Positions 18,224 through 28,905 are shown, numbered from the stretch's first letter. The stretch is DNA of 64,000 bases from Oscillospiraceae bacterium (GCA_021771715.1 JAETOO010000001.1:496001-560000); one strand, 5' to 3'. Notes: generated by a model from the sequence alone, not told the origin. Translations and numbers: made by a program.

Positions 18224-18625
18224 CTACCAGACGAACGCGAGCACCTCGCCGCCTACCTGGAGCTTTCTGGCCTGTTTATCTGTGATGACACCCTGGTTCG
18301 TGGACAGGATTGCTACGCCCAGTCCGCCGAGAACCTTCGGGAGATTATCCTTGCCTGCGTACACACGAAGACCCGGCTTCGAGATTCTCTTGATGCCGGA
18401 GATAATCTTTTCGTTCTTGTCTGCACCGTACTTCAGTGTGATGTGGATCGTCTTCACCGGACCATCCTCCACCAGATCATACTTTGTGATATATCCCTCG
18501 TCTACCAGGATATTTGCAATCGCAATTTTCATCTTCGATGCCGGAACATCGACTGTGTCGTGTTTTGCAGTGTTCGCGTTACGGATTCTTGTAAGCATAT
18601 CTGCAATCGGATCGCTCATTGTCAT
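18224..18625 (-). CDS. rpsH: Ribosomal protein S8
   Basis: 133 residues with [20 protein letters not shown] at the start and [20 protein letters not shown] near the end. A central 16S rRNA binder, and in E. coli a translational repressor of the spc operon. AAGGAGG lies 8 bases before the ATG at 18625, better placed than for the ATG at 18619. Confidence 0.98.
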   Translation of the reverse strand: MTMSDPIADMLTRIRNANTAKHDTVDVPASKMKIAIANILVDEGYITKYDLVEDGPVKTIHITLKYGADKNEKIISGIKRISKPGLRVYAGKDNLPKVLGGLGVAILSTNQGVITDKQARKLQVGGEVLAFVW

Positions 18626-18676
18626 GTAAGTTTCCTCCTTCATATTTTTTGTTAGACTTTACATGATATTTATCAA

Positions 18677-18862
18677 TTACCAGCTTGCTTTCTTTACGCC
18701 CGGAATCTGGCCCTTGTATGCCAGCTCGCGGAAGCAGACGCGGCAGATGCCGTACTTTCTCAGGACAGAATGCGGACGTCCGCAGATTCTGCAGCGGGTA
18801 TACGCTCTCGTCGAGAACTTCGGTTTGCGCTGCTGTTTGAGCTTCATTGCTGTCTTAGCCAT
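18677..18862 (-). CDS. rpsZ: Ribosomal protein S14, zinc type
   Basis: 61 residues: [20 protein letters not shown] then the four-cysteine zinc ribbon (CRICG and CRVCF) and [15 protein letters not shown]. This short C+ form is the one normally found inside the spc operon of Firmicutes; some genomes also carry a long zinc-free paralogue elsewhere. Confidence 0.98.
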   Translation of the reverse strand: MAKTAMKLKQQRKPKFSTRAYTRCRICGRPHSVLRKYGICRVCFRELAYKGQIPGVKKASW

Positions 18863-18892
18863 GAATTTTCCCTCCTATTTGAAAATGCCGGA

Positions 18893-19432
<540 letters not shown>

Positions 19433-19453
19433 CTGTACGACCTCCTCTCTCTA

Positions 19454-19753
19454 TTAGTCAATTACTTCTCCCGTAGCCTTCGCCACGCGGACCTTCTTGT
19501 CGCCATCCATGCGGAAGCCGACTCTGGTTTCCTTGCCCTTGAAGAGAAGCATAACATTGGATGCATCGATGTAAGCTTCCTTTGTCACGATGCCGCCCTG
19601 CTGGTTCGCAGCCGACGGTTTCGTGTGCTTTGTCACCATGCCGATACCCTCAACGAGAACCTTGCCGTCCTTCACTGCGAGTACCTTGCCATCTTTTCCT
19701 TTATCCTTACCTGCGATCACCTTTACCGTATCGCCAGTCTTGATCTTATTCAT
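19454..19753 (-). CDS. rplX: Ribosomal protein L24
   Basis: 99 residues with the KOW motif [20 protein letters not shown] at residues 7-26 and [20 protein letters not shown]. An assembly-initiating 23S rRNA binder. It starts 13 bases after rplN. Confidence 0.98.
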   Translation of the reverse strand: MNKIKTGDTVKVIAGKDKGKDGKVLAVKDGKVLVEGIGMVTKHTKPSAANQQGGIVTKEAYIDASNVMLLFKGKETRVGFRMDGDKKVRVAKATGEVID

Positions 19754-19766
19754 CTTCAGGTCCTCC

Positions 19767-20135
19767 TTATAATACTTCCGGAGCCAGAGATACGATCTTC
19801 ATGAACTTCTTATCACGGAGCTCTCTTGCTACCGGCCCAAAAATACGAGTTCCTCTCGGGTTCAGATCATCCTTGATGATGACTGCAGCGTTCTCATCGA
19901 ACCTGATATATGAACCGTCTTTACGGCGAACACCCTTCACTGTACGTACTACGACAGCCTTTACCACATCGCCCTTTTTAACAACACCACCTGGCGTTGC
20001 ATCCTTGACCGAAGCAACGATGATATCGCCAATACCTGCATATCTCCTGGTGGAACCGCCCATAACACGGATGCAAAGAAGCTCCTTCGCACCGGTATTA
20101 TCAGCAACTTTCAGTCTGGTTTCCTGCTGTACCAT
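19767..20135 (-). CDS. rplN: Ribosomal protein L14
   Basis: 122 residues, [20 protein letters not shown] onward, with the conserved [26 protein letters not shown] end. Sits at a subunit bridge and binds silencing factor RsfS. First gene of the L14-L24-L5 block; a 103-base gap separates it from rpsQ. Confidence 0.98.
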   Translation of the reverse strand: MVQQETRLKVADNTGAKELLCIRVMGGSTRRYAGIGDIIVASVKDATPGGVVKKGDVVKAVVVRTVKGVRRKDGSYIRFDENAAVIIKDDLNPRGTRIFGPVARELRDKKFMKIVSLAPEVL

Positions 20136-20238
20136 GCCGATATTCCTCCTTTATTTCTATCAGCCTCTACTCTTTAGATTTCAAAATGCCATGCATTTCT
20201 CTCCGCCGAGTCCGAATAAACAGCGCGCTCTGGCTGTC

Positions 20239-20493
20239 TTATTTCACCTTCTCAACGACCTCAACCAGTCTCCATCTCTTGTCCTTAGACAGCGGTCTGG
20301 TCTCCATTACCTTCACTGTATCTCCGATGTTGCACTCGTTGTTCTCATCATGAGCCTTCAGCTTGTAAGTCTTCTTTACGATCTTATTGTAAAGCGGATG
20401 TCTTACGTGGTCCTCTACCGCAACAACGATTGTTTTGTCCATTTTATTGCTGACAACCTTACCCGTACGGGTTTTTCTAAGATTTCTATCCAC
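20239..20493 (-). CDS. rpsQ: Ribosomal protein S17
   Basis: 84 residues starting at GTG 20493 ([20 protein letters not shown]), with GGAG about 11 bases upstream. The body [20 protein letters not shown] is typical. A primary 16S rRNA binder of the body domain. The frame continues further upstream but only the GTG fits family length. Confidence 0.96.
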   Translation of the reverse strand: MDRNLRKTRTGKVVSNKMDKTIVVAVEDHVRHPLYNKIVKKTYKLKAHDENNECNIGDTVKVMETRPLSKDKRWRLVEVVEKVK

Positions 20494-20587
20494 GGAAATG
20501 TTCTCCTTTCTCCAATCTGAGTCTTGACCGGATGTCCTCACCGGAGCCCGATCTCAACGCATCCGTGTGTTTCCAGTTTACACGGAA

Positions 20588-20791
20588 TTATGCATTCGCC
20601 TTCTCTGTGATAACGGTCTGAATTCTCGCGATGTTCTTGCGAACCTCTTTGATCCGGCTGGTGTTATCGAGCTGGTTCGTTGCGTTCTGGAATCTCAGAT
20701 TGAAAAGTTCCTTCTTAGCAGCTACTAATTCTTCATTTAATTCTGCAGCTGATTTTGCCTTTAAATCTTCTACATACTTATTAATTTTCAC
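20588..20791 (-). CDS. rpmC: Ribosomal protein L29
   Basis: 67 residues from GTG 20791 ([20 protein letters not shown], then [20 protein letters not shown]). It sits at the peptide exit, near the docking site for trigger factor and SRP. The start overlaps the last codons of rplP by 11 bases, and AAGG lies 11 bases upstream inside rplP. Another GTG at 20800 is too close to that site. Confidence 0.95.
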   Translation of the reverse strand: MKINKYVEDLKAKSAAELNEELVAAKKELFNLRFQNATNQLDNTSRIKEVRKNIARIQTVITEKANA

Positions 20792-21218
20792 TGTTATCAC
20801 CGCCTTCTAAGTCTGCACGAGAAACGATTTTACATTTGCAGGGTAACTTGTGCATAGCGAGACGCAATGCTTCGCGGGCTACCTCCTCCGGCACGCCTGC
20901 CAGCTCAAACAATACGCGGCCCGGCTTTACTACGGACACCCAGTACTCAACGGTTCCCTTACCGGAACCCATTCGAGTCTCAGCCGGCTTTGCTGTGATC
21001 GGCTTATCCGGGAAAATCTTGATCCAAACCTTACCACCACGCTTGATGTAACGGGTCATAGCAACACGGGCTGCCTCGATCTGGTTTGCCTTGATCCAGC
21101 ACGGCTCAGTAGCCACAAGACCGAAATCACCATAGGAGATTTTATTTCCTCTCAACGCTTTTCCTGCCATAGAACCGCGGAACTGCTTACGACGTTTTAC
21201 TCTTTTTGGCATTAACAT
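20781..21218 (-). CDS. rplP: Ribosomal protein L16
   Basis: 145 residues, [20 protein letters not shown] start, and [20 protein letters not shown]. Near the A-site and essential for peptidyl transfer geometry. Its ATG shares one base with the rpsC stop (TAATG), so translation is coupled. Confidence 0.98.
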   Translation of the reverse strand: MLMPKRVKRRKQFRGSMAGKALRGNKISYGDFGLVATEPCWIKANQIEAARVAMTRYIKRGGKVWIKIFPDKPITAKPAETRMGSGKGTVEYWVSVVKPGRVLFELAGVPEEVAREALRLAMHKLPCKCKIVSRADLEGGDNSEN

Positions 21219-21868
21219 TATTTATCGCTCCCTTCTTTTTTAGATGGAAGTATTTCGCCTTTGTAGATCCATACCTTTACGCCAAGCTTGCCGTAGGTCG
21301 TATCTGCTTCAGCAAAACCATAGTCAATATCTGCTCTCAGTGTCTGAAGCGGGATGGTGCCCTCGCTGTAGAACTCGGAACGCGCGATATCTGCTCCGCC
21401 AAGACGTCCGGAAACAGCTGCCTTGATGCCCAGAGCGCCCGACTTCATCGTTCTGCTCATCGTGGACTTCATCGCACGGCGGTAGGATACACGGTTCTCC
21501 AGCTGTGCTGCGATGTTCTCTGCGACGAGCTGCGCGTCCTTATCCGGTCTCTTGACCTCCTTGATGTCCACGATCAGCTTCTTGGAAACCATCTTCTGGA
21601 GCTCTGCCTTGAGCTTCTCGATCTCTGCGCCGCCCTTGCCGATCACAACGCCCGGCTTCGCGGTGTAGATGATGATCTTTACTCTATCAGAAGCGCGCTC
21701 GATTTCAATCTTGGAAACGCCTGCGCTGAATAATTTCTTCTTCAGGAATGTTCTGATCTTGTGATCCTCGATCAGGCAGTCTGCGAAATCTGCTTCTGCA
21801 TACCATTTTGAATCCCAGTCCTTGATAACGCCGACTCTAAGACCATGCGGATTAACCTTCTGTCCCAT
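21218..21868 (-). CDS. rpsC: Ribosomal protein S3
   Basis: 216 residues. [20 protein letters not shown], a KH domain with [17 protein letters not shown] (GxxG loop, about residues 75-90), and the C-terminal S3 domain. Forms the mRNA entry tunnel with S4 and S5. Confidence 0.98.
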   Translation of the reverse strand: MGQKVNPHGLRVGVIKDWDSKWYAEADFADCLIEDHKIRTFLKKKLFSAGVSKIEIERASDRVKIIIYTAKPGVVIGKGGAEIEKLKAELQKMVSKKLIVDIKEVKRPDKDAQLVAENIAAQLENRVSYRRAMKSTMSRTMKSGALGIKAAVSGRLGGADIARSEFYSEGTIPLQTLRADIDYGFAEADTTYGKLGVKVWIYKGEILPSKKEGSDK

Positions 21869-21879
21869 GATTGTCCTCC

Positions 21880-22266
21880 TTATTTCTCATTAAGCACGAT
21901 AGTGATATGGCTCATTCTCTTCTCGATCCTGTAAGCTCTTCCCTGTGCTCTCGGTCTGATTCTCTTCATTGTCGGTCCCTTGTTTGCGTAGCACTCCTCT
22001 ACGTAAAGGTTCTCGGCACTCATTCCGTTATTGTTCTCTGCATTTGCGATCGCTGACTTCAGCAGCTTAGCAATCAGCTCAGAAGCATATCTCGGATTGT
22101 AAGTAACGATACCGAGCGCTGTCTGTACATCTTTACCTCTGATGGCATCCAATACGAAGCATGCTTTCTGAACGGAAACGCGAGCGTATGACAGCTTTGC
22201 TGACGGTCTCGTATCCTTCTGAGCATTTCTTTCTCTCTTAATCTGGGATCTATGTCCTTTAGCCAT
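21880..22266 (-). CDS. rplV: Ribosomal protein L22
   Basis: 128 residues: [20 protein letters not shown], then [20 protein letters not shown] and a C-terminal beta hairpin [20 protein letters not shown] that lines the exit tunnel, the macrolide contact site. A 140-base gap with GC hairpins precedes it. Confidence 0.98.
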   Translation of the reverse strand: MAKGHRSQIKRERNAQKDTRPSAKLSYARVSVQKACFVLDAIRGKDVQTALGIVTYNPRYASELIAKLLKSAIANAENNNGMSAENLYVEECYANKGPTMKRIRPRAQGRAYRIEKRMSHITIVLNEK

Positions 22267-22406
22267 TGGATGTTGCCTCCTTTCAAAATCTATGCGCCTT
22301 CAGGCTTCTCAATCTGTCCCGGAAGCTCTCTTCCGGACCCCTCATGCGCCCCGCGCCGGCCGCTGCCGGGCGGGCGTGTGAAGGTCTGCTGTATGATGTC
22401 TCTTAT
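22267..22406. other. rpsS-rplV gap with small GC hairpins
   Basis: 140 bases, longer than usual for this pair. It holds TCCGGAAGCTCTCTTCCGGA-like and GCCGGCCGCTGCCGGGC-like dyads. No U-tract follows on the minus strand. Possibly an mRNA processing or attenuation site. Confidence 0.4.
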
Positions 22407-22691
22407 TTATTTGCGAACGCCGGACTTCTTCTCGTCCTTGCCGTGTCCGCGGTACGTTCTGGTCGCTACGAACTCGCCGAGCTTGTGGCCAACCATATCC
22501 TCTGTGATATATACCGGAACGTGCTTTCTTCCGTCATGAACTGCGATCGTGTGTCCGACAAACTGCGGGAAGATCGTAGAACGACGGGACCAGGTCTTGA
22601 TAACCTGCTTGCTTCCTGCCGCGTTCATCGCGTCTACCTTCTTCAGCAGACTCTCGTCAGCGAACGGTCCTTTTTTCAGTGAACGAGCCAT
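22407..22691 (-). CDS. rpsS: Ribosomal protein S19
   Basis: 94 residues: [20 protein letters not shown], then [20 protein letters not shown] and [16 protein letters not shown]. In the 30S head, paired with S13. Follows rplB by 28 bases. Confidence 0.98.
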   Translation of the reverse strand: MARSLKKGPFADESLLKKVDAMNAAGSKQVIKTWSRRSTIFPQFVGHTIAVHDGRKHVPVYITEDMVGHKLGEFVATRTYRGHGKDEKKSGVRK

Positions 22692-22719
22692 TTGGTTACC
22701 TCCTTATTTTTCTCCAATC

Positions 22720-23562
22720 CTAGTTGATACCTTTTCCGTTTCTTCTTCTCACAATCAGCTTGTCAGAAGCCTTCTTGTGCTTTCTGGTCTTCAGGCCAAG
22801 AGCCGGCTTGCCCCACGGTGTGCACGGGCCCGGACGTCCGATACCAGCCTTGCCTTCTCCACCGCCGTGCGGATGGTCGTTCGGGTTCATGACGGAACCG
22901 CGGACGGTCGGGCGGATACCCATGTGGCGCTTTCTTCCTGCCTTACCGATGTTCACGAGGTTGTGCTCGCCGTTGCCCACGACACCTACGGTCGCGCGGC
23001 AGTTCATGGAGACCATTCTCATCTCGCCGGACGGAAGACGGAGCGTTACATACTTGCCTTCCTTCGCCATCACCTGTGCGCCGTTGCCTGCGGAGCGAAC
23101 CATCTGTCCGCCGTGGCCCGGGTACAGCTCGATGTTGTGAACCATAGTACCAACCGGGATCTCGGAGAGCGGCAGGCAGTTTCCTACGTGTACCTCAGCC
23201 TGCGGTCCGTTCATGATCTTCATGCCGTCCTTGAGGCCCTGCGGTGCCAGGATGTAAGCCTTCTCGCCGTCTGCGTAGCAGATCAGAGCGATGTTCGCCG
23301 TTCTGTTCGGATCGTACTCGATGCCGATTACCGTTGCCGGGATGTTGTCCTTGTTTCTCTTGAAATCAATGATTCTGTACTTCTGTCTGGAGCCGCCGCC
23401 CTGGTGTCTCACTGTGATCTTACCCTGGTTGTTGCGGCCTGCATTTTTCTTCTTCGATACCAGAAGGGATTTCTCCGGATAGTTCTTGGTGATCTCGGAG
23501 TTGTCCAGTGTCGTCATATGTCTTCTGGAAGGTGTATATGGGTTATAGGTCTTAATTCCCAT
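22720..23562 (-). CDS. rplB: Ribosomal protein L2
   Basis: 280 residues. Contains the conserved [18 protein letters not shown] and the C-terminal [20 protein letters not shown] with the histidine important for peptidyl transferase activity. Among the largest and most conserved large-subunit proteins. Confidence 0.99.
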   Translation of the reverse strand: MGIKTYNPYTPSRRHMTTLDNSEITKNYPEKSLLVSKKKNAGRNNQGKITVRHQGGGSRQKYRIIDFKRNKDNIPATVIGIEYDPNRTANIALICYADGEKAYILAPQGLKDGMKIMNGPQAEVHVGNCLPLSEIPVGTMVHNIELYPGHGGQMVRSAGNGAQVMAKEGKYVTLRLPSGEMRMVSMNCRATVGVVGNGEHNLVNIGKAGRKRHMGIRPTVRGSVMNPNDHPHGGGEGKAGIGRPGPCTPWGKPALGLKTRKHKKASDKLIVRRRNGKGIN

Positions 23563-23686
23563 GATGTTCTCCTTTCATGCCATGAGGCCTCACTTGTGCC
23601 TGCGTCGGCCGGGCCTTCGCGAAGTGCGGCTTCATGCGATGTTATTGTCCTGCTTCTCAGCAGATAAAGTCAGGTGAGGCCGCTTC

Positions 23687-23986
23687 TTACAGCCCCTCGA
23701 AGATCTCGATGTCCTTGCTGTCCTCGGTGAGGGCAACGATGGCCTTCTTCGTCTTTGCCGTCTTGCCGACTACCATGCCGCGGCGTCTGTTCTTTCCGTC
23801 AAGGTTCATCGTGTTGACACTCTTCACCTTGGTGCCTGCGAACATCTTCTCGACCGCTTCCTTGATCTGGCTCTTCGTCGCATCCGTATGAACCAGGAAT
23901 GTGTACTTCTTGTCAGCCATAGCGTTCATGCTCTTCTCGGTAACTACCGGCTTGAGAATGACGTCATAATACTTGATATCTGCCAT
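23687..23986 (-). CDS. rplW: Ribosomal protein L23
   Basis: 99 residues, [20 protein letters not shown] onward with the [20 protein letters not shown] loop. Docking point for trigger factor and SRP at the exit tunnel. Start shares one base with the rplD stop. Confidence 0.98.
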   Translation of the reverse strand: MADIKYYDVILKPVVTEKSMNAMADKKYTFLVHTDATKSQIKEAVEKMFAGTKVKSVNTMNLDGKNRRRGMVVGKTAKTKKAIVALTEDSKDIEIFEGL

Positions 23987-24606
23987 TATGCATACACCTC
24001 CTCGATGGTCTCTACAGCAGCCTTTGTCACTACCACTGTGTCATACTTCAGAATATCGAATACGTTGATCGTGCTCGTGAGAGCAGTTCTTACATTCGCA
24101 ATATTTCTCGCGGAGAGAAGTACGTTCTGGTCGTTCTCGTTCAGGACAATCAGCGCCTTCTTCAGATTCAGGGCGTTCAGGACATTCTGCATGTTCTTCG
24201 TCTTGATCTCGCCGAACTTCAGCTCGTCAAGCACAACCAGCTTGCTCTCCTGTACTCTGGAGGTCAGTGCTGATCTCAGAGCCGCTCTCTTCTCTTTCTT
24301 GTTCATCTTTACCGTGTAGTCTCTCGGTACCGGAGCAAATACAACTCCGCCGCCGGTCCACTGCGGTGCTCTCGTCGAACCCTGTCTTGCGTGGCCGGTG
24401 CCCTTCTGTCTCCACGGCTTTCTGCCGCCGCCGGAAACCTCAGAGCGGGTCTTTGCCTTCTGCGTGCCCTGACGCTTATTTGCAAGCTGGCTCACGGTCG
24501 CGAGATGTACGAGGTGCTCGTTGATCTCCACGCCAAACACTGCATCGTTCAGCTCCATTGTGCCAACTTCTTTGCCTTCCATATTGTAAACAACTACGTT
24601 TGCCAT
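23986..24606 (-). CDS. rplD: Ribosomal protein L4
   Basis: 206 residues with the long tunnel loop [20 protein letters not shown] (about residues 53-72) where macrolide resistance changes occur; none of the usual substitutions is evident. In E. coli L4 also represses its own S10 operon through the leader; whether the leader here responds is unknown. Confidence 0.98.
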   Translation of the reverse strand: MANVVVYNMEGKEVGTMELNDAVFGVEINEHLVHLATVSQLANKRQGTQKAKTRSEVSGGGRKPWRQKGTGHARQGSTRAPQWTGGGVVFAPVPRDYTVKMNKKEKRAALRSALTSRVQESKLVVLDELKFGEIKTKNMQNVLNALNLKKALIVLNENDQNVLLSARNIANVRTALTSTINVFDILKYDTVVVTKAAVETIEEVYA

Positions 24607-24638
24607 GTGTGTGTCTTCCTCCTTTCCTGTCTTCAGGA

Positions 24639-25274
24639 TTATTTACCGGATTTCACTGTCGACTTGACCGTTACCAGTGCTTTCTTCGGTCCCGGAACAG
24701 CGCCCTTTACCAAAATAAGGTTGTTCTCTGCGTCTACGCGAACCACCTCAAGATTCTGAACGGTGATCTGCTTTGCGCCCATGTGTCCTGCCATTCTCTT
24801 TCCCTTGAATACCTTGCTCGGGTCGGAGCATGCGCCGTTGGAACCTGCGTGACGATGGTACTTGGAACCGTGAGCCATCGGTCCTCTGGACTGGCCGTGT
24901 CTCTTGATCGCGCCCTGGAAGCCTTTACCCTTGGAAATAGCGGTAGCGTCTACCTTGTCGCCGGCTGCGAACATGTCAGCCTTGATCTCCTGCTTGACCT
25001 CGTAGGTCTCTGCGTCGTCGAGCTTCAGCTCTCTGACGTATCTCTTGTAGGAGACGCCTGCCTTGTCGAACGCACCCTTCTGCGGCTTCGCTACGAGCTT
25101 CTCGCGCTTGTCGACAAAACCAACCTGTACTGCACTGTAACCGTCGTTCTCGACTGTCTTGACCTGCGTGACTACGCACGGGCCAGCCTGAAGAACAGTT
25201 ACCGGAGTGAGCACTCCGTCATCGTTGAAGATCTGAGTCATTCCGACTTTTGTTGCTAAAATCGCTTTCTTCAT
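24639..25274 (-). CDS. rplC: Ribosomal protein L3
   Basis: 211 residues: [20 protein letters not shown] start and [20 protein letters not shown] then [16 protein letters not shown] primary assembly protein whose loop reaches the peptidyl transferase centre. It follows a 135-base gap after rpsJ that contains a strong hairpin. Confidence 0.98.
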   Translation of the reverse strand: MKKAILATKVGMTQIFNDDGVLTPVTVLQAGPCVVTQVKTVENDGYSAVQVGFVDKREKLVAKPQKGAFDKAGVSYKRYVRELKLDDAETYEVKQEIKADMFAAGDKVDATAISKGKGFQGAIKRHGQSRGPMAHGSKYHRHAGSNGACSDPSKVFKGKRMAGHMGAKQITVQNLEVVRVDAENNLILVKGAVPGPKKALVTVKSTVKSGK

Positions 25275-25330
25275 TCTTTTCCCTCCTGTTTTTCTACAGC
25301 GGATCGCCTCGCGGTGATCATCCTAGTTGA

Positions 25331-25379
25331 CAGGAACTGATATAAGTGGAACATCATCTGTTGCTTCTATATCAACCTG
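25331..25379 (-). promoter_or_regulatory. Long hairpin in the rpsJ-rplC gap
   Basis: The minus strand reads CAGG-TTGATATA...TATATCAG-TTCCTG, an imperfect stem of about 18 pairs with a short loop (GATGA). No U-tract follows it. It may set the ratio of S10 to L3 or serve as a protein-binding or processing site; no known motif was recognised. Confidence 0.5.
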
Positions 25380-25409
25380 ATAGGATTTGCTCTGAGTTTT
25401 ACTGATTTC

Positions 25410-25727
25410 TTACTTCTGCTTCATCTTGATGTCGATGTAGACACCAGCCGGCATTTCCAGTCTGGACAGCGCATCTACTGTCTTCTGGGTCGGCGCAATG
25501 ATATCAATCAGTCTCTTGTGGGTTCTCTGCTCGAACTGCTCTCTGGAGTCCTTGTACTTGTGTACTGCTCTCAGAATCGTAACAACCTCTTTCTTGGTCG
25601 GGAGCGGAACCGGTCCACTCACCTGAGATCCGTTCTTTTTCACAGTTTCGATGATCTTCTTAGCAGAAACATCCACTAACTGATGATCGTACGCCTTCAA
25701 TGTAATTCTCATTACCTGACTTGCCAT
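25410..25727 (-). CDS. rpsJ: Ribosomal protein S10 (NusE)
   Basis: 105 residues: [20 protein letters not shown], then [20 protein letters not shown] and [18 protein letters not shown]. Works in the 30S head and in NusB-NusE antitermination. AAAAGGAGG lies about 13 bases before the ATG, separated by a T-rich spacer. First gene of the ribosomal cluster, after a structured leader. Confidence 0.98.
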   Translation of the reverse strand: MASQVMRITLKAYDHQLVDVSAKKIIETVKKNGSQVSGPVPLPTKKEVVTILRAVHKYKDSREQFEQRTHKRLIDIIAPTQKTVDALSRLEMPAGVYIDIKMKQK

Positions 25728-25956
25728 AAAAAAAGTCGCCTCCTTTTCGCACTCTCTTTCAGTACGACAAGCGGTGACTGTACACTCTTCCGTGCGTGTC
25801 GCATTTTGCTCACACGGCGCTCCATTCTCGATGGATCTCTTACAATTTGTACAGTGACTTGTCGCCAGTTTTATAACTTGACATTCGCTCCACGGAAAAC
25901 CTGCGGATGCTCCGCAGCAACCTCGCGCTTCATTGCTATCATGTCACAACGTTGAT
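25728..25956 (-). promoter_or_regulatory. S10 operon 5' leader with long inverted repeat
   Basis: About 230 bases between the promoter and rpsJ. On the minus strand CGACAAG-TC-ACTGTACA (starting near 25866) pairs with TGTACAGT-CACCG-CTTGTCG (ending near 25765), bringing most of the leader into one long stem. Such leaders are typical autoregulation targets; the responding protein cannot be named from sequence. Confidence 0.6.
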
Positions 25957-25985
25957 ATTATATAGGAAAGCAGGGGTGGACGCAA
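25957..25985 (-). promoter_or_regulatory. Promoter of the S10-spc cluster
   Basis: Minus strand: TTGCGT (25980-25985), 17-base spacer, perfect TATAAT (25957-25962). Located 230 bases before rpsJ. Confidence 0.75.
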
Positions 25986-25999
25986 GAGGATATTCCGGA

Positions 26000-26025
26000 A
26001 AAAATTGTATTTTTTTCAGTACAAT
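26000..26025 (-). terminator. Weak terminator after the D-2-hydroxyacid dehydrogenase gene
   Basis: Minus strand: ATTGTA, a 10-base A-rich loop, TACAAT, then TTTTTT. A short AU stem, so efficiency is doubtful. It separates the catabolic island from the ribosomal promoter. Confidence 0.5.
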
Positions 26026-26028
26026 CAT

Positions 26029-26976
26029 TCATACCATGTATTTGCAAGACTCCCCCCGCAATACCTTTATGAGATTCTCTACGGAGAGCATAGCCATCTT
26101 CTCCACCGCTTCCTTTGTATGTGCGCCGGTATGTGGTGTCATTACTACATTGGGATGTCTAAAAAGAGGACTATTCACCGGTGGCTCTTCCTCAAACGCA
26201 TCCATACCGATTCCGGACAGTCTCCCCTCGTCCAGGGCGTCCACAGCGGCAGCCTCATCTATGAGTCCTCCGCGCGCCGTATTGACCAGAATCGCTCCCA
26301 TCTTCATTTTGCGCAGTGAATCCTGATTTATTATATGGTATGTTTCAGGCGTCCTCGGAATATGGAGGCTGATCACATCGCTGGATTGTATCAGCTCGTC
26401 AAAACTGCCTGCCCTGATATTATGCGCTTCACAATATGACAGATCGACATACGGATCATACGCCATCACACGCATCCCGAATCCCCGGCCAAACTCGGCC
26501 GTCAATCGCCCAACTGCGCCCAGCCCTACAATCCCCAAAGTTTTTCCGTACAGCTCGCACCCGGTTGACCGGAGCCACGCGCCCTTCTGCGTCTCCTCAT
26601 TTAAGCTTGGAATTTTCCGCGCCAGGGCAAGAATCAATCCAAAGGCAAGCTCAGCTACCGCCCTGGAATTTGCCCCCGGTGTGTTCGTTACCACAATGCC
26701 GCAGCGCCGTGCCGCATCCAAATCAACCCTGTCATATCCTACGCCATAGCGCGAAACGACCTTCAGCCTCTCTGCCCTCTGCAGCGCCTCAGCCGTTACC
26801 TGGTCCAGCCCTGCAAGATACCCGTCACAGTCTTGCAGCAATGGAATCAGTTCTTCGGACGTCAGCGGACGGCCATACGGATTAAACACCAACTCGTCCG
26901 CAAAATTTCTCAATACCCTCATTGCCTCCAATGTACTGTCTGCACCCAAGGATGTGGGCGTCACTAAAATTTTCAT
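26029..26976 (-). CDS. D-isomer-specific 2-hydroxyacid dehydrogenase
   Basis: 315 residues. NAD-binding motif GLGAVGRLTAEFGRGFGMRV with GxGxxG (about residue 150), the catalytic Arg in NTARGGLID, Glu in GIGMDAFEEEPP, and His in PHTGAHT complete the family triad. It reduces a 2-keto acid or oxidises a D-2-hydroxy acid with NAD(H); resemblance is to the phosphoglycerate dehydrogenase branch, without the C-terminal ACT domain. AAGGAGAAG lies upstream of the ATG at 26976. Third gene of a shikimate-dehydrogenase-like / phosphotriesterase-like / dehydrogenase set, so the substrate is probably an intermediate of that pathway, not phosphoglycerate. Confidence 0.88.
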   Translation of the reverse strand: MKILVTPTSLGADSTLEAMRVLRNFADELVFNPYGRPLTSEELIPLLQDCDGYLAGLDQVTAEALQRAERLKVVSRYGVGYDRVDLDAARRCGIVVTNTPGANSRAVAELAFGLILALARKIPSLNEETQKGAWLRSTGCELYGKTLGIVGLGAVGRLTAEFGRGFGMRVMAYDPYVDLSYCEAHNIRAGSFDELIQSSDVISLHIPRTPETYHIINQDSLRKMKMGAILVNTARGGLIDEAAAVDALDEGRLSGIGMDAFEEEPPVNSPLFRHPNVVMTPHTGAHTKEAVEKMAMLSVENLIKVLRGESCKYMV

Positions 26977-27008
26977 CTTCACTTCTCCTTCCTTTTCCTT
27001 CCCGAAGA

Positions 27009-27965
27009 TCACGCGGTCAGGTAAGCTCTGCTATTTGTGGTCAGCAGCTCTTTGATCTGCTCAACGCCAATTCCTTCTCTCCCAGCCATATAAGGGAGAA
27101 ATTTCTTTAATAAGTAATCAAGTCCGATTCCTTTTGGATCGTAAGCTTTCATTCTCGCTGCCGTGGTGTCCAGCGACAGAAGAAGCCGGCCTTCCAGCCC
27201 TGCTTTGCGGATCTGCGAGATCAGCCATTCTTCTCTCTCGTCATCGTGATACTGAAAGCGTCCGATGGTGTCATATTCCAGAAACGCTCCTCTCTTCGCC
27301 GCCTCCAGGTGAACTGTCAGCTCCGGCTGGGTCCGATCCATATGGCAAATCGCGATCCGGTTCATTTCCAGCCCCATTCCGGCTGCCAGCTTCAAAAACT
27401 CTAAGACAGGACTTTCCTTCTCGGTATGTACCAATAAGCTTCTTTCACAGTGGATCGCTGCCATAATGGCGGCCGTATAGCGCCCTCTCCCCTGCGCGAG
27501 ACAATCTGCGCCCTCCAATGCCACCTTTACCACACCTGCCCGTACCGCAATCTGTTTTCCCGAAAACTGCCGGTCACAGTCTGCATACATTCCCTCGGTC
27601 AGTTCCTCCTCAAATATCCGCTGCAGAAAACCTGCACTCTCCCGAAATACCCAATGGTCTCTCGGATAAAATACTCTTCTGTGGAATCCCGTCGAAGCCA
27701 AAATAGCGATCCCGCTTCCGCCGCTTACTTCCACCAGCTCCCTCTCCATACGGCAGCAGCCGACAGGCTGTGCGTCAATCAGCGCCCCTCCCCCGGCCTG
27801 CCGATACCGTTTCACCTCCTCAAGAGACTTCTCCACATCGTCCATACAAAGGGCGTGATTTTGCTGCCAGCCCTCTCCCTTTGCCAGCATCAAATGTTCG
27901 TGGCACTGACAAAACCCCAGTTTTTCACCGTCCAGGACTCCTCTCACAGATATAACTTTTCTCAT
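27009..27965 (-). CDS. Phosphotriesterase-family metal hydrolase (probable lactonase)
   Basis: 318 residues from the ATG at 27965. All metal ligands of the amidohydrolase-fold PTE family can be placed: HEH in CQCHEHL (about residues 25-27), Lys in AGVVKVALEG (about 140), His in LLVHTEKES, His in AICHMDRTQ, and Asp in LLLSLDTTA. Most family members hydrolyse lactones of sugar acids or acyl-homoserine lactones and not phosphotriesters. Here, between two dehydrogenases, a lactonase step in sugar-acid breakdown is the likely job (inference). Confidence 0.82.
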   Translation of the reverse strand: MRKVISVRGVLDGEKLGFCQCHEHLMLAKGEGWQQNHALCMDDVEKSLEEVKRYRQAGGGALIDAQPVGCCRMERELVEVSGGSGIAILASTGFHRRVFYPRDHWVFRESAGFLQRIFEEELTEGMYADCDRQFSGKQIAVRAGVVKVALEGADCLAQGRGRYTAAIMAAIHCERSLLVHTEKESPVLEFLKLAAGMGLEMNRIAICHMDRTQPELTVHLEAAKRGAFLEYDTIGRFQYHDDEREEWLISQIRKAGLEGRLLLSLDTTAARMKAYDPKGIGLDYLLKKFLPYMAGREGIGVEQIKELLTTNSRAYLTA

Positions 27966-27972
27966 ACCACCC

Positions 27973-28905
27973 TCATCTGGCCAGCGCACTGAGTGTTCCA
28001 ATCATTTTCTCGTCAATGGCGACGTGAAACACTTCCGCGATCACCTGTGTCCAGCCATAGATAAAATAATTCCAGCCCAGTTCTACATGAAGCTTTTTTT
28101 CTTCTCTTTGCCTTTCCGCCTGCTGGGCAAACACCAGATTACCGCGGTAATTAATCTCCCAGACAAGGCTGTCCGCCGGAAATTCTGCTGCATCCGTCAA
28201 CGGTGAACCCGGACTATCCTTTCCGAGTCCGGTTGCATTGACCACCAGGGAATGAGGCTTCAGACCTGCCAGCACCCGGTCATTTTCTTCTGGCTTTGCG
28301 TTATAGCAGAAATGGAACTGAACCTTTGACTCCAACCCCTCTGTCAATCTTTTCGCCGCCTGTAAACGCGGCATACTCCTATTGGTGATATAAATATTCC
28401 GCGGCTGGTTCCCGCCTTTGCACACCTGCGCAAAATAGATCGACATTGCCAGCGTACTTCCGCCTGCTCCCATCAACATCACATCTCCGCCAAAATCACC
28501 CCAGTAATTCTCCGGCACAAAGCGCTGCAGCGCCAGTCCGCTCGAGATGGGATCCTTTGCGTGAGCACAAAGCCTCCCCTCTGTTTTCGAAATAGAAGAA
28601 ACCTCCCCCAGCTGCCTGGCATATGGGTCAATATATTCAAACAAATCCTCACAGGCAGCAAAAAGGTCAATCTTGTGCGTCGTCACCAATGCCCCCACAG
28701 AAAGCGGATCCTCTTTTATAAAAGAAACCGCCCGGCGATAATCCTCCGCCGGAGCGTGCGGCCTGAAATCAATCCCTTTGATCACCGCATCCCGCAGCCC
28801 CAGCTCCTCTGCCCACCGGGGAAAGACCTTCATAATCGAAGATTTCCCCGTCGTGACTCCGATAAAGTAAATCGTAGGCTTCGTCGCCTTCTCATAACCA
28901 AACAT
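27973..28905 (-). CDS. Shikimate/quinate dehydrogenase-like protein
   Basis: 310 residues from the ATG at 28905, with AAGGAGGG upstream. The N-terminal lobe shows YFIGVTTGKSSIMKVFPRWA and a possible catalytic Lys in VTTHKIDLF; the NAD(P) lobe has MLMGAGGSTLAMS (GxGGxx) and later LVVNATGLG. This matches a divergent AroE branch found in sugar and cyclitol catabolic loci rather than the biosynthetic AroE (SKT motif replaced by TGKSS). Its substrate may be a cyclitol or keto-sugar. First gene of a three-gene unit with its own promoter. Confidence 0.78.
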   Translation of the reverse strand: MFGYEKATKPTIYFIGVTTGKSSIMKVFPRWAEELGLRDAVIKGIDFRPHAPAEDYRRAVSFIKEDPLSVGALVTTHKIDLFAACEDLFEYIDPYARQLGEVSSISKTEGRLCAHAKDPISSGLALQRFVPENYWGDFGGDVMLMGAGGSTLAMSIYFAQVCKGGNQPRNIYITNRSMPRLQAAKRLTEGLESKVQFHFCYNAKPEENDRVLAGLKPHSLVVNATGLGKDSPGSPLTDAAEFPADSLVWEINYRGNLVFAQQAERQREEKKLHVELGWNYFIYGWTQVIAEVFHVAIDEKMIGTLSALAR

